Shown piece by piece: positions 47,701 through 60,005 of a stretch of 64,000 nucleotides of DNA. The first letter of the stretch is position 1. Each line of letters opens with the position of its first letter. Origin of the DNA: Climacteris rufus (Eukaryota > Chordata > Aves > Passeriformes > Climacteridae); NCBI GenBank assembly GCA_013398175.1, contig VZRZ01006181.1, forward strand, positions 1,240,676 to 1,304,675. Direction: 5' to 3'. The notes below the pieces were generated by a model. That model saw only the letters and a program-made list of their open reading frames with translations, ran no database searches and was not told the DNA's origin. The position numbers were made by a program, and so were the translations under genes.

Positions 47701-50454
47701 ATTGACATGTCTTGACTGTCAGATTAAGCACAAGATTACTTTTCCTAAAGGCAAGTCTGCCAGAAGGTCTTGAATGGACAGGACTGTTTCAAAAGTAGTT
47801 GGAAAGTCCTGAGCACACTTGTCACCATCAGACACACAAATAAACCCTAGGACTAGGTGTACACTGGAAAAGGTCTAACTTACCAGTGGGCTCATATGAA
47901 CCAGAGTCTTCTGTGAGTGAAGACAAAACAATTTGGATTAGCAAGCATAGAGCAAAAAGCATGTCTTGTTCTTTTCTTTAACATAGACAGCTCTCTGAGA
48001 AAGTGCCTCTCCTACATCTCTGTCTGGAAAATGCTGGGCATCTCAGAAGGAGTCCTACTCCAACATTACATAGCCCCCAGTCCTCCCCTTCTGTCTGCCA
48101 GCCTGACCTTTTGTTAGGAAATATGGCAAGATCTTTGCCCAACTGATACGGCTACAGGCATGAAAAGGAAGAGTGAAAAGCTGCCAGACACAGTGCCAAT
48201 CTTATTATTATGAGTCAAAGCTGCATTTTCTGCTCAGCATATAATTGTGCTTTGGACTAGATGGGTATAAATTGAAGATTGGCTACAGCATAAATGTTCA
48301 TTAGCTTGAAACTAAAACAAAGCTAAATTATCAGAGTCAGGGAGGGACTGTGTTTTCCTAATCACTGTTGGCAGTGCCATCTGAGTGCCTCTGCATTATG
48401 CTGTTTTCTTGTCCTGCTTTGGAGGAAAGGATAAAAAAAGATGCGGCATGGAGGAAAGAGGTGCTTAAAAGAGGGTGCTGATTTTCTTTTCATTGGTCAC
48501 ACTGTTCTCTCCCTGCATTCTCAGTTTTTATCTGTTCAAGCTCTGAGTGTTAAAGGAATTTCTGAGGCTGAGTTTGGTAGTGGTGGCCCACAAGTGCCAG
48601 AAGAAGCAAAATCAAGTGATTTGTTGAGAATAACAGAGGGAAGGTGTGTTTGCTGTTTTTCTGCTGAGAGCACTTCAATGTCACTTTTTTTCCAGTATAG
48701 ATTGATGTTGGCCAAGGAGGTCCTCTCTTATTCCCTCACAGCCAGCGGTTATGGCATGGACAGCTTTTCTTCCTCTATTTCTGACCAGATCGCCTTCTCA
48801 AAAATACCTAACTCAACTCTCCACATGTAGCACAGATACCCCTGCTCCCTACTTTTGATATCTTTTTGGGTTTTCACATGGCATGAGGTGCAGTTCTTTG
48901 GATCCCTTTACCTTGCTACTTTTGCTGCCCATCATGCTGAGAATCTTATTCCCATTCCCTTTGCCCACTCTCTCACCCTTCCCATTGTCTGGCTTGGATC
49001 AGTCCAGTAGCTGACAGAAGGCCCCATCTGGAAAAATCATGTTTCTTTCCTCTGTCTCCCTTACAGCTTGAAGGTCCACACCCTGGGTGCTGTGTGGTGA
49101 TCTAAGGCTCGTTTGAAGGCTGTGTTTTTGAAAGCATCTTGTGCTACAGCTCCTTTGCTCAGCCAGGCACATGACTACATCTTACTTGGGATTGGAAAGG
49201 AGCTCTGGTTTCTTTTCTTTCTTTCACTGGATACTGTGAATGAGAAGAACTTTTATGAAGTGTTGGTTATGGTGAGTCATTTCAACTTCTATGTCTATAA
49301 GTATTATTTTATAGCATCTAGTTACTTTTGTTGTAGGTACTACGACATAATAAATAAATAAAATATTATGACTTAGCAACTGCAATGCTGATTCTGTTAA
49401 CAGGATTATTCTCCCTCTGTTACCTATATTTGTTTAAAGTAGCTTCATTTAACATTTATGTAGGCTTTGGTGCAGAGAAATGTTACAACGAGAGTTTGTC
49501 CTAAGGGATCCTTACAGTACTAACTGCTACATCATCTACACAGGCAGATATCACTAAAAACTGGTAGGAAAAGATATCATCTAGGTCATTTAAAATAATT
49601 TTTTACACACTTGTTTTGCAATAGAACTCTGTGAAAGTTAATCTCAGTTTATCCTTTTGCCTCTCTGTTGAAGGCAAAGAGGTACAGGCATTACCTGGGC
49701 ACTGGGTGGAAGATGAATGACAACACATTGATCTGATACAGCTCCAGCAGAGTAAATTGCATTACTCCAGTCATGGTACATGAAGAAAGTTCACTTTCTT
49801 TGCTCAACTGACTTCTCTGCCCCACTTATCCAGTGGATTCCAGCCTGAACCTGGCCTTAGTCACCTTCCCTTAGAGAGAGAAAAATTCAGTGCCAGTCTG
49901 CAGTGGGGGAAGAAAAGTGAAAAAAATCCAACAAAAATCAGAAAATCTTCTTTTCTAGTCTTCTTTATATTTGTTTCTCCTTATGTGGCTTTGGGCTTCT
50001 TCTCATTATTTCTTTGTACTGTGCTTTTCCCATCTGGTAAATTGGGTTGATGCTATTAATAATCTGCTTCATTCTATGTAATGCTGAGAACCTGCAACAT
50101 GTCCATGTCAAAACTTAAATTCTTATTACTACAAAATATTTATTTTCTTCTAGATGCTTCAGAACTCTTATCCTTAATGGAACTATGCATTTGTTTGCTG
50201 TAATTACCTTCTCTCAGGATTAAAATATTTTTCAAAGATAAAAGTCTGTATATGCACCTCAAGTTTGAGTGCCAACAAGCTGTGGTGATGGTCTAGGGAT
50301 ATTAACTTGAGGCAGGGAAGGTCACTTGTTCCTGAAAGGGTGAGATCACTCTCTAAGCTCCCTGTTTTTGGATCATGCTTTATATTCCATACCAGTGATT
50401 TAAAAACGCTTTGTGATATCCAGAAAAATCCAGAACAATCTATAGTCCAGCAAA
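47701..50454. other. Unique noncoding stretch, no gene seen
   Basis: No supported gene. The 129-codon + frame at 48441-48830 has no recognisable domain. About 48200-48330 is AT-rich with GCATATAATTGTGC and TTCATTAGC motifs and might be conserved, but this is weak. Confidence 0.5.
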
Positions 50455-50875
50455 TAAAGAATAAGGAATACATAAAAGAGTCAGAAATAGCCTAGAGAAA
50501 AAGACCAGTGAGACAGTTGTAGGAGAACTGGTTTTGTTTAACTTAAAAAAGGCAAAACTGAGAGGGTAGCAACAGTCTTCAAGAACATAAAAAGCTGTGG
50601 AAAACAAAAAGAGAGGAAGTGATTCCCATGGCCTTGATGGATAGGACAAAGAAGTAATGGGTTTAAATATCAGTAAGAAAGGTTCAGGTAAAACAAAGAT
50701 TGGTTTAGGAGGTTGTGCAATCTCTGTCATTAGAAGTCTTTAAGAACACATTAGATAAATAAGTTTCAGTAATGACACAGGTGTATTTGATTCTGATCTA
50801 AAGTCAGGAAGATGGACTAGATAACCTGTCAGGGTCCCTTCCAGTCCTCTGAATAAAACAAAAGAATTTGATACC
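50455..50875 (+). mobile_element. Old CR1-type LINE 3' end
   Basis: Near the 3' end, 'AGGAGGTTGTGCAATCTCTG', 'ATTAGAAGTCTTTAAGAACACATTAGATAAATAAG', and a 3' UTR 'GATGGACTAGATAACCTGTCAGGGTCCCTTCCAGTCCTCTGAATAA' (given in pieces; about 50810-50857) match the CR1 end in order. Upstream, about 50520-50580, 'GTTTTGTTTAACTTAAAAAAGGC' parallels the LFSLxKR portion of ORF2. Diverged, + strand, 5'-truncated; the left border is approximate. Confidence 0.78.
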
Positions 50876-51510
50876 TTCAGTGTAGTAAGAAGGTTGTTGC
50901 AGCTTTAATGGCCTAAGGATATCAGCAAGGCAAAGTTTTATCAAACTGAAACAGGTCTTTCATTACACTGGGTTTAGATCTAGAAGAGACAATTTAACTT
51001 GAAATTTTCTGCTTCCAATCTAAAAAAGAAAAAAAAAAAAGGACTCATGTCTCTCTTTTCACACAATTTTTCTCTATTTGCCTATTAAAAGATTTCCCTG
51101 CAATCCTATTCCTATGCCTATTTCCCTACAATCTTTGCCTTACTCAGTCCATCCCTTCCAAAGACCTTAAGGTATCTGGGGAAAGATTTGACATTTCTAC
51201 AGTGTCTTTGTTCTTCAGAATGGATTGTAAGAATTATTTTTGTATGTGATTTTGAACAACAGCTATGGGTCAAGATGGTCTATTCGGAATATTTAGGTTT
51301 CATTTCAGCTCTGACTATTTGCGGTTGTTCCAATGAAGCATGTAATACTTCATCCATTTTCAGTTTGCACAAATCTACAGGTGTGTCTGTCATGATGTGA
51401 AAGACTTTGAAAGGCATTGAAATATTTTTGGTCTTTTAAGTGTTCAGAAGACAAAATAGAAGAAAAAAATATCAACAAAGATCTGATCACACCAGCATTC
51501 TTCTAAAGTG
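50876..51510. other. Noncoding stretch, no gene seen
   Basis: Unique AT-rich sequence with an A-rich run at about 51022-51040. No gene or repeat family recognised. Confidence 0.55.
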
Positions 51511-51556
51511 TCTATGTTGAAAAGTATGAAAAGTATGAAAAGTATCTATGTTGAAA
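51511..51556 (+). repeat. Three-copy 9-bp tandem within a longer direct duplicate
   Basis: Three perfect copies of GAAAAGTAT at 51519-51527, 51528-51536 and 51537-51545. The word TCTATGTTGAAA stands on each side (51511-51522 and 51545-51556), so the array probably arose by replication slippage from a 34-base duplication. Confidence 0.85.
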
Positions 51557-54500
51557 GACAGTTTATAAGAAAAAAAACCCATGTATCTATCAGTGGCTGT
51601 TTTTTCTGCAGTATTATCTGAGCTTTAAGGATCTGTTTAACTGTGTCATACCTGTTCTGGGGACATCACTTTGTGCTGGCAGAGGACCTCACTTGTCATT
51701 TTTATTCGAGGTCATTGTGTCAGGATATATTCCTTTCCTGCCATGCAAAGATCCATCTCTCTTAGAGTTTCTCAATGCCCAGCATTGTTGTAAACACCTA
51801 TTCCCACCCACAGAATATATATCTTTTAGCTCTGCAGAAAGGCATTTCCTAATACAGCAGTGGAAAGAGAGAATGAGTTGTCACTGGAAGAAGTGAAAGA
51901 TGGTTTGTTGTTTACTGCCAGTTTTCCAGACCCTAAGACTGGAACATCAGCAACTTGGACTAAGTTGCATCTACCATAGTTCCATATCTACTTCCAAAAC
52001 CACAGAGAGTTTGTGCTCTGATGAAGCAAGCTGGTATGCCTGGAAACTTGGTATTAGACTGGCAAAATTTGAAACAGTCTATGATGAGAAATAGTGGGAC
52101 CAATATAAGAAGACAAAGAGACAGTTCACACTGCTCAGAAAGACAAATTCCTTCAAACAAGTGCACCTCATCCCCCCTCACAATTTGAACTTCTTTCAAT
52201 TTTAAGAGAGGGACAGGACATGTTACTGAGCAAGAGGGAGAAAAACATCCTCTGTATAGTATATTAAAAGTGGCTTTGGGTCTGAGCAAACCCTACGTGT
52301 TATGAGAAGGGGCTGTTTGTGAAGCTGCAGCTGACTGTGGACTTCCCTAGGAAATCACAAGACATTGGCTTATCAAGTTGTGCTTATGAACTGAGTTACA
52401 ATAGCCGTGTTCTCTGATGTACAGCATATGTCAGGTAAAGCACAAACCTCTAAGTCTCTGTCAAAGTGGACTGAGAGAATGTGTTTTCATTGCAACAGTG
52501 AGCTTCCAGTCAAGAAGAGATACTGTGGAAACACAGATGGGCATCTGAGCACTTGCGCAAATATCAGCCTAATATCCAAGCATCTGTTCTATGCTGCTTT
52601 TCTGCTTCCATCCTTATTGCGGGATTTAGGCACTTTCCAGAAGAGTATGCACTGGCACTAGCAAGGCATTACTTATTCCCATGGGCAGAACAGCGCATTC
52701 CATCTGATTTTAGGACTTTAATATTCTTTGACAAAATATGATTTTCACGTATCTTTTTTTCATCCTTTTTTAAAAAATACATGCAGACAGAAAATCCACA
52801 TTTATATCAAAGCAGTCTTGAAGAAATAAACCTGGTACCAGGAATGAAAACTGATAAGGCTTGGGACCATCTGTGGAAGAACCACGTTTGGAAATATGAA
52901 TACTTGTCGCATTGTCATCATTAGGTACCAAGAAAACGCCAGCACTTGACCAGTGAAGTATTCCCTGAATGACAGACTCTCACCATGGCAAACAAGAGCA
53001 CCTGCAATTGAAAGCCTTCTACAGTGGTTTTAGTACCTTGGGCCCAGTCTATGAGGATAAAGAAGACCTTGAAATTTGCTGTAAGCTCTGAGGGGAGTCA
53101 TCAGACCCAGCAGAGGACAAGTAATTCATGATCAGAGTTATTCATATTGCTGCAGGCAGCAGCATCAGCTGAAGTCTCCAAAGGGTCATCACAGTTTTGC
53201 AATCCAAACAGAAGGTGACAAAAGCTTGGCTGCCCAAGGCCAGGACATGTTATGCCAGGATGGAGAAAAGTCCTTTAACCAAATGGGGATGGCAGAAAAA
53301 CTCTGCCTCAGCATGCTCTGTCCATGGCAGAGGGCTCTGAATCCTTTCCTAGAGCACTGCCTGAACAGACAGTTTGTGGCTGTTCACAATATGCAAAGGC
53401 TGCCACAGAGGATCCATAAACTATTCATAGTGCTTTATTCTGCCTGCCAGCATAATCTCTATCTTCCTTGGGTTCAGCTTGCACAATCTGTTCTTCATCC
53501 ACAAAGCCCATCACATTCAAGAGTTGAGCCACCCTGATCTAATGGGCTCAGCATAAGCAAAGAATTAAGGCAGATTTCTCAACCTAAACCTGAGGCATCT
53601 GGATTCACAATCTTACACCAGATGTTAGACAGGAGTGCACTGAGAAGTGCTAGAGTGGGTGTCTGTAGGTGGAGCCATGAAGGCTGGGAACATGCTGGTA
53701 CTGCCAAGAGTTTTGGTGTAGACCTATAGACTACTTACCAGGGTTACACATTCCACTAAAGGTTATTCCCAAGTTGAATACTCTTCTTTATTTTTTGACA
53801 TTTAGGTGGTATTCTGTCCTTTTTAATGTTACTCGTTACTCCATTTTTGTTAGCTGTGTGCTTCTTCTCCTGTCACTTCTGCTGCAGGACCTTGAATTAA
53901 TGTGGTTGCATTTGTTGTGTGGTTCTTTTAAGAGAAAAGGGTGAAATTGAGGTGCAAGTATAGGACTGGCACACTCCTACACTTCACAAGCTGCAACAAG
54001 TGCACCCCTCAGGACTGATATATGTGACTCCACTGTCTTTGAGGTGTAGCAATCCAAAGATTTGAGATCCAGATCTGAACCATCAGTGTAACCTTAACCA
54101 AGCTGAATATAAGCTTATAGTTTAAACTGCCATGAAGAAAGAGCCTTATAATGAAATGGGTGGACATGGTTGGACAATGTTTGAAGCGTTAAAAAGAATT
54201 TTAAAAGAAGAAGTCAACTGGGTGAAACGAAAGTAATTTCCCAGTCGAGACAAAAGTGCAGTCAAAAAAGATCTGGTTTGGTTCAAACCAGAAAATGTGG
54301 CATGAATCAGGAAATAAGCTGTTTATTTCACTGTAGCTTGAGAAATTTAATTTACGCGTCCAGTGTTTCTTTTGAATGTCAATGTCATGTTTTGTTTTGA
54401 GTTATTTAATCCCATTTTAAAATACATACATATATTTTCTTGTTTTCTCTGCTGGGTTGATCAATTCTTAAAAGAGTATGAAAAGGTTAAGGTTTGTTTA

Positions 54501-55034
54501 GGAAATGTCAAAGTGAAATATTTCAGTGTATTAAAAACTTTTTTATGAAAATATCTCATTAGAACTCCTCCATTACCCAGGTTTTCTGTTTATTTATTGC
54601 AAGAATTTCCCCCTAAGGACAGGGTAGAATACTAAGAAAGGTGGTTTAGTCAGACCTATTTGCTACACCAGGATGAAACAGGAAAGTGTTCTGCCCTCCC
54701 TAGTCTCTACTTTTCAAAGCCATTTTACCATTCTTTGTGATGTTATTTTCCTTTTTTAGGGTGAACTCTCTGTTCGCCATGTTGCCTTTCACTTTTAAAG
54801 CACTAAATCCTAGTTACATTTCTGCCATGTAAGCCACAATTTAGCCCAGTCTAAGACTTCTTCTGTCTAGATCTTCTGTAGCTCCAGGCAACAAGGTGAA
54901 ATCTGACTGCAGGTTGTAATGTCTCCAAAATCCAGTTGCAGTAGTTGTGAGCTTTGCTTTGGCCCAGGGTAGTTTTTTTCCAGGAAAAAAAAAAATGGTA
55001 GAGGCACAATATTTTGAAGTTTTGCCAAAAGCTC
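51557..55034. other. Noncoding stretch, no gene seen
   Basis: No supported gene. About 52330-53560 is less AT-rich than its surroundings and carries several frames of 60-110 codons; it could be an old unclassified repeat or ordinary unique DNA, and I cannot tell which. Confidence 0.45.
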
Positions 55035-55190
55035 CTTGAGTGACCTTAGGGAAAGCACTGGAAGTTTTTTTACATTGGTTCCCCATCTGTAAAATGGAGA
55101 CAAATGGCACCAAACCACACCACCAGGGGGTATTTTGAGGCTAAATTATTTAATGTTTCCAAGGCTCTCAAAGCCTATATTGGTGAGCTT
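55035..55190 (+). mobile_element. MIR/L2-type 3' relic
   Basis: Good sequence of MIR/L2 landmarks on the + strand: 'GAGTGACCTTAGGGAAAGCACT' (about 55038), 'GGTTCCCCATCTGTAAAATGGAG' (about 55078-55100), 'AGGGGGTATTTTGAGGCTAAATTATTTAATG' (about 55126-55156), and 'AAGGCTCTCAAAGCC' (about 55161). This is the core and shared 3' tail, more L2-like at the end. The head (5' part) is not recognisable. Confidence 0.72.
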
Positions 55191-56984
55191 GGTAGAAAAG
55201 ATGACATGTTACATAAACCCATTACACAGGCCTGTGCAATTAGAAATGATAATAAACTTTCTCTATTCATGTGCAAGAGACAGTTTTTAAATATTAATAA
55301 TGTGGGGGGGGTTGTTGATGTTGTTGTTTTTCCAAATGCCAGATGTGCTGCCTCTGCCTCCAAAATGAAGAAGGGCAGTGGGAGCTCATCTGAAAAAGCA
55401 AAATCACTCAAATATTTATGTTACATCAGTACAGTGAGAACTTCAGCTCACCAGAAGTGGCACCAGTAACCCCCACTAACAACTTTGTAGAGACAAAGCA
55501 GTCATTGTTAATCCATACCAGATTTTGGAGGTCCCAGACAGTGTTGTTCACACATGAGCTTCCTTATTACCTAACAAAAGAAGCAAAATCCAAGAACAAG
55601 CTTTCCTGAAGACAAATGTCTCTTCTCAATATAGCTGTAAGTGTCTCCAAGGCTCTTCTGTCTCCCAGGGATTTTATTTTCCTTTGCAGAGTACAAAGCT
55701 GCAGCCAGGAGTCTGGCTGCCAAGAGCATCCCTTCTTCCCCAGGATGCTGCTGTGTACTTCACAACTGAAAGCTGTAGCCAGAAACTCAGATAGCTCAAT
55801 TTGGGGTTACCCTCACCACAGATTTCTGTTGTGTCCTCTTTCTGCATCCATGGCCAGTTCTTTGATGCACTGTGGACAAGCACATTTTCGTTCATGGGCT
55901 TTACAAAAATGTGTTGTGATACAAATTGGGGATTGATGATGCTGGTGGACACTCAGGAGGAGGATGGATGGCACAGCGACAGAAGAGGTGCAGAATGCAC
56001 AGGCAGCAAATCATTTGGTTGCAGACTGGGGAACTCAGGCATCAGCCAGAACTGGAGCTACACTGGTGCTTCTTGTTCAGCACCTCATGGGCACAGACCA
56101 ATGAACTTGCTTCACTGGCCATGTTCTCTGTGTTGATCAGCCATGAAAGGAGACAAATCCCTGTTAAGTGTGGTGAACATTTGCCCAGAAGGTCTAAAGA
56201 TTGCAGGATTGCAAAGGCTGTGCAGGACTCAGTCCATAATGAATTCGCTGTCAATGCTTACAGGAATGTGGACATGGCCAGGAATAAACTCAGGCTGAGG
56301 ACTTGATCCAAGATCTTCTAAAGTCTGTGACTGTTCTTCTAAGGACTAGAGCAAGAGCCCTCTTAGGAAGGTAGGCAGGAGTCGAAAGTGCACTCTTCCC
56401 CTGGGTGATGGCATTTGCAAGAGAATGAGGCAATCACAGACAGCCAGATTATTACACATGTTTTTGAGAAGCTGGTGAACATGTCTGCTGTGGTTCAATG
56501 GAGCTGACTGCATACAAGTCTAATCCTCTTGCAATTTCAGTCTCTGGAAGTGCTGACACCGATTTCAAAATAACCAGGGGTTTGGCTCAGAGTCACTACT
56601 GACCATCACAATGGCACAGCTTTAGCTTACCTTACAGAGGGTGAAGAGAGCAGAAAAGAGAGGGATGGTGATAGGGGACAAAAGGACAGAGCTTAAAGTT
56701 AGCTCCTGCTGAAAGGACATGTGATAGCTGCACTTGGACGGGTTTTTCCAAAGCACAGACAGAAAATCCACACCCTGCCTAAACGACGTGAGCTATGGTC
56801 ATCCTGTAAATAGGAAGACAGAACAAGCAGGCTCTAATTGTCTTGCAATGGCCCTCCCTGAAGCTGCAGCATCCTTTACCTGTAGCCAAGCAGCTCCTGT
56901 AAAAGCCTCAGCTCCTTCCTGCATTTGCACACATCAAAGAAATGACTCCCAGTATGATGCTCACAAGCAAAGTGCCCTAATGAT
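55191..56984. other. Noncoding stretch, no gene seen
   Basis: No supported gene. A G-octamer followed by GTT-rich sequence lies at 55304-55330. Open frames of 106-126 codons overlap on the + strand at 55616-56306 in different frames and show no recognisable domain. Confidence 0.5.
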
Positions 56985-57075
56985 CGATGCGGGAGAACGG
57001 CAAATGTGCTTGGCATCGCTGTGTAGAGCCGGGCTTGATCCATGGAGCCGCTCGCACCGGTGCCCGTGATTAGTA
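56985..57075. promoter_or_regulatory. Isolated CpG-dense patch
   Basis: About ten CpGs in roughly 90 bases (for example GATCGATGCGGG, AGCCGCTCGCACCGGTGCCCG) in otherwise CpG-poor DNA. It includes the 8-base palindrome CACCGGTG. Too small for a standard CpG island. It lies about 400 bases from the AT-rich candidate element at 57488-57615, and the two may belong to one regulatory region. Confidence 0.3.
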
Positions 57076-57487
57076 ACCCACGTTCTGCAGTGCATGACAT
57101 AAGATTTCTCCAGTTGAAGGAAGGACTAAGTCGTGTCTCTGGAACAAATGCCTCCATGAAATCTCCAGGCCATCCATAAACCAGATTCTGGGATGAAATC
57201 TCTGCCTTAATTCCAGCCTCTGTGGGAATATGAAAAGGGCATAGTGATATGTGTTAAATCCATGCATATTTTTCTTTGCTTCTGCATCCAAGGTTTTTAT
57301 AAGCTGTTCCATACAGACTGTACCTTTTAAGACAGCAAGGCTGTCAATACACATTCTGGGAGAGATGTCAGCAGCCCAGTTTTGATCTAATAAAACCATA
57401 TCTTTCATCTGGCATTCTGCAAGGATCTGGAGCACATTTTAAAGGCACCGAGAGAGGCTGCACCTGGTCCCAGCCAAACTTTTCAGC
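57076..57487. other. Noncoding stretch with a 121-codon - strand open frame
   Basis: The - strand frame at 57070-57435 has a fairly even amino-acid mix, and a splice-acceptor-like string (reverse complement TTCATATTCCCACAG) lies inside it. I recognise no domain, the start is not supported by context, and there is no partner exon, so I do not call a gene. Confidence 0.4.
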
Positions 57488-57615
57488 AGATAATTGCCAA
57501 ATCACTATGATCATTAATTAGTGTAATGAAAGATTAATAATCTATGGGCATATCAATAAACTGAAGGTATAATATGCTGTGTAACCTGAAATATTTATGA
57601 GGTTAATAATTGGGC
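57488..57615. promoter_or_regulatory. Candidate conserved noncoding element, dense TAAT cores
   Basis: Strongly AT-rich but complex block with many homeodomain-like cores: GATAATTGCC (about 57489), ATTAATTAGTGTAATG (57513-57528), AGATTAATAATC (57531-57542), and GTTAATAATTGGGC (57602-57615). No simple repeat and no transposon wording. This pattern resembles deeply conserved developmental enhancers. Inference from composition only. Confidence 0.33.
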
Positions 57616-59580
57616 ATGAATCCTGCAGTAAGATACCGGTCCTGTCTTCTGAAAGATTATCCCAGCATAGCTGTTCTGGGATGGAGATCTGTACTGGAGG
57701 TGTAGCCTCCACAGCCTGAGCCCCCAGTCCTTTTTTTTTGTTTTCCTTGAGGGTAACTTGGGCTTTTCAGTCCAGCTCCTCACTGACTGGTTTGCTAATG
57801 GCACCCTGGAGACAGGGGACAAAGCCCAAGAGGGCTCCAGTGGATCCTGAATTCAACTACTGACAGCAGAGGAGGGGGTAGTGTGGAAAGGTAGGGGATT
57901 CCTCTTCCTCTGAGGAATAGATTGGGGTGGACTTTGCAAGAAGGCAGGATGTGCAGAGCCTGCTGAACTGTGGAAGGAAAAGATTAATGAGGCTGTGAGA
58001 TCAATGTGGGACTGGCCTCTTCAGGAACCTTTCGTCTGCTTGTGGGAGCACAGGGAGGAGAGAACCTTCCATGAAAGAGTGAGAAATAGCCTTTGCAGAT
58101 ATGTCTTTTATCTCTAAACCAAATTGCTGTGTTTATTCTAGTTTCTTTCTTTTTTTCTGATGGTCAAATAATCTTTCTGGTTTAGCACAGTCACCAAGAA
58201 TGTATGTGGGCTTCTGTCTGGAGCTGCTGTCCCAGAAGTGATGTTTTCTGGGAGGGACTGACAAAAATGGCTAACAGAGAAGAGAAGTGCTTTGGGCTCA
58301 TACTTCTCTGGGTCATATTTCCCTCCCAGGGGGTGTTTGGCACAGCTTCAAGATTCAGGGAGGGGGTCTATCAGAAGTGCTATACAAATGGTCTTTCACC
58401 TGCAAGGTATAAATGAAAAAGTGAACGGCAAGAATTTCAGAAGTTATTTATGGAGAGTTTCAGAAGTTATTTATGATCAAGGCTGTGATTCTATACTCTG
58501 TATTATGGCATGTCTCCTGATGGAGATGTGATGAAGAAAAAAAGGCTTTGAGGCTTGTGGATGATCATCCCTCAAACATTTTCTATCCCTGCTGTGTCTT
58601 CCTTCCAGATACTAGACTTCAATGACTTTCCATACCAACTGTGGATTATACACTGGCTATGAAAAGTTCTACTATCCCATTAGCAATCCCTTAGCTATCA
58701 TTAAAAATAATAACAATAATACAGCTCAACACCTTCAGTTAAAGGCTATGCATAAGCAATATCTGTGAATTAGCACCAAATCAAGATGGAGCTGTAGAAT
58801 TTGGGGTTTAATGCTTTACCTTTGTTTTAGGTCTGCTTAGATCTAACCTGAGGATTTCACTCTATCTTCAAGTATTGCCAACACTTACAGAGTACAATAT
58901 AAAAAAAAAAAAGAGAACTCAAAACTTAAAAGTCTCTTTGATGTATCTTAGAAAGGATATTAAGATGACATTTTAATTTTATTTTAAATTATTATTTGTA
59001 TAAGTGGATATGCAAAATAAAAGAGGAGCAAAGCATCCCCTCTGACATCACTGGTGTGACAAGGACAGCTTTCAGAGAAAGTAGAGTGACTGCTCCCAAT
59101 CTGCTGCTTGTGGATGGTCCCCAGCCTGAGCACAATTCTAAGAAGGCCATCAATAACTCAGGCAATAACACCAACGATTCAGCACCATCAGCCACTGAAT
59201 GACCTGGGCTGTAAACTTTGTAGTTCACTGTTGTAACTCTGTTCTCCCAGTCAGTGTGAAATGGTCTTTTTGGTTCTGTGATCTAGCAAGCATTTGCAGA
59301 ACCAAAGAATGTGCAATTTCTGCTCAAGATCACATCTAATTTGTGTTGTAGTGACTGTAGCTGCACCAGGCGTTACTGGTTTCAAATGGTTTATAATCAA
59401 GGTCCTAGTTCTAACAATTTTATTGGGACTGACTGCCTGGATCATTGTCAGACATGTTCTCAAAGTTGGCTCAGGACTCTGGTTATGTTTGTACTCAATC
59501 ACAAGTCTGTCTAGGTAAGCTACTTTTCTCCTTGAGTCTGTTCCCAGAGCATCTTGTCTGTATGCAGACTCATTGTGAAA
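57616..59580. other. Noncoding stretch, no gene seen
   Basis: No supported gene. A 23-base direct duplication sits at 58435-58480 (shared word TTTCAGAAGTTATTTATG at 58435-58452 and 58458-58475). A poly-A run lies at 58901-58912. The 68-codon + frame at 58996-59202 looks protein-like in composition but has no recognisable domain. Confidence 0.5.
58435..58480 (+). repeat. 23-bp direct tandem duplication
   Basis: Two adjoining 23-base units share their first 18 bases exactly (TTTCAGAAGTTATTTATG) and differ in the last five. A recent local duplication. Confidence 0.85.
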
Positions 59581-60000
59581 TCACAGAATCACAGAATGAC
59601 TGGGGTTGGAAGGGACCTCTGGTGAGCATCTGGTCCAACTCCCCTGCTAGAACAGGTTCTCCTACAGGTTGCACAGGATCGTGTCCAGGCTGGTTTTGAA
59701 TATCCCCAGAGAAGGAGACTCCATGGCTGCTCTGTGCAGCCTGTTTCATGCTCAGTCACTCTCACAGTAAGGAAATTTTTGTCATATTTACATGGAATTT
59801 CACGTGTTTCAGTGTGTGCCCACTGTCCCTTGCCCTGTCACTGCACACCACTGCAAAGAGTCAGCCCCCATCCATTTGACACCAGCTCTTGAGATACTTG
59901 TATGCATTGGTAACATCCCCTCTGTGTCATCACTTCTTCAGGCTAAATAGACCCAACTTCCTCAGCTTTTCTTCATAACAGAGATGCTCCTATCTCCATG
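59581..60000 (-). mobile_element. CR1 LINE 3' part (avian family)
   Basis: Reversed avian CR1, about 420 bases. In order: tail TCACAGAATCACAGAATGAC, GGGTTGGAAGGGACCTCTGG, CATCTGGTCCAACTCCCCTG, GTTGCACAGGATCGTGTCCAGG, GTTTTGAATATCCCCAGAGAAGG, CTCACAGTAAGGAAATTTTTG, GTGCCCACTGTCCCTTGCCC, ACACCACTGCAAAGAGTC, CATTGGTAACATCCCC, TTCTTCAGGCTAAATAGACCC, CTTCCTCAGCTTTTCTTCATAACAGAGATGCTCC. This is the end of ORF2 plus the 3' UTR. Close to the family wording, so fairly recent. Confidence 0.96.
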
Positions 60001-60005
60001 ACACG

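Noticed and set aside
55616..56306. Possible transposase relic across overlapping + strand frames
   Set aside because: No catalytic motif, terminal inverted repeats or target duplication could be seen.
57070..57435. 121-codon - strand frame as a gene
   Set aside because: Even composition and an internal acceptor-like word are not enough; no domain and no partner exons.
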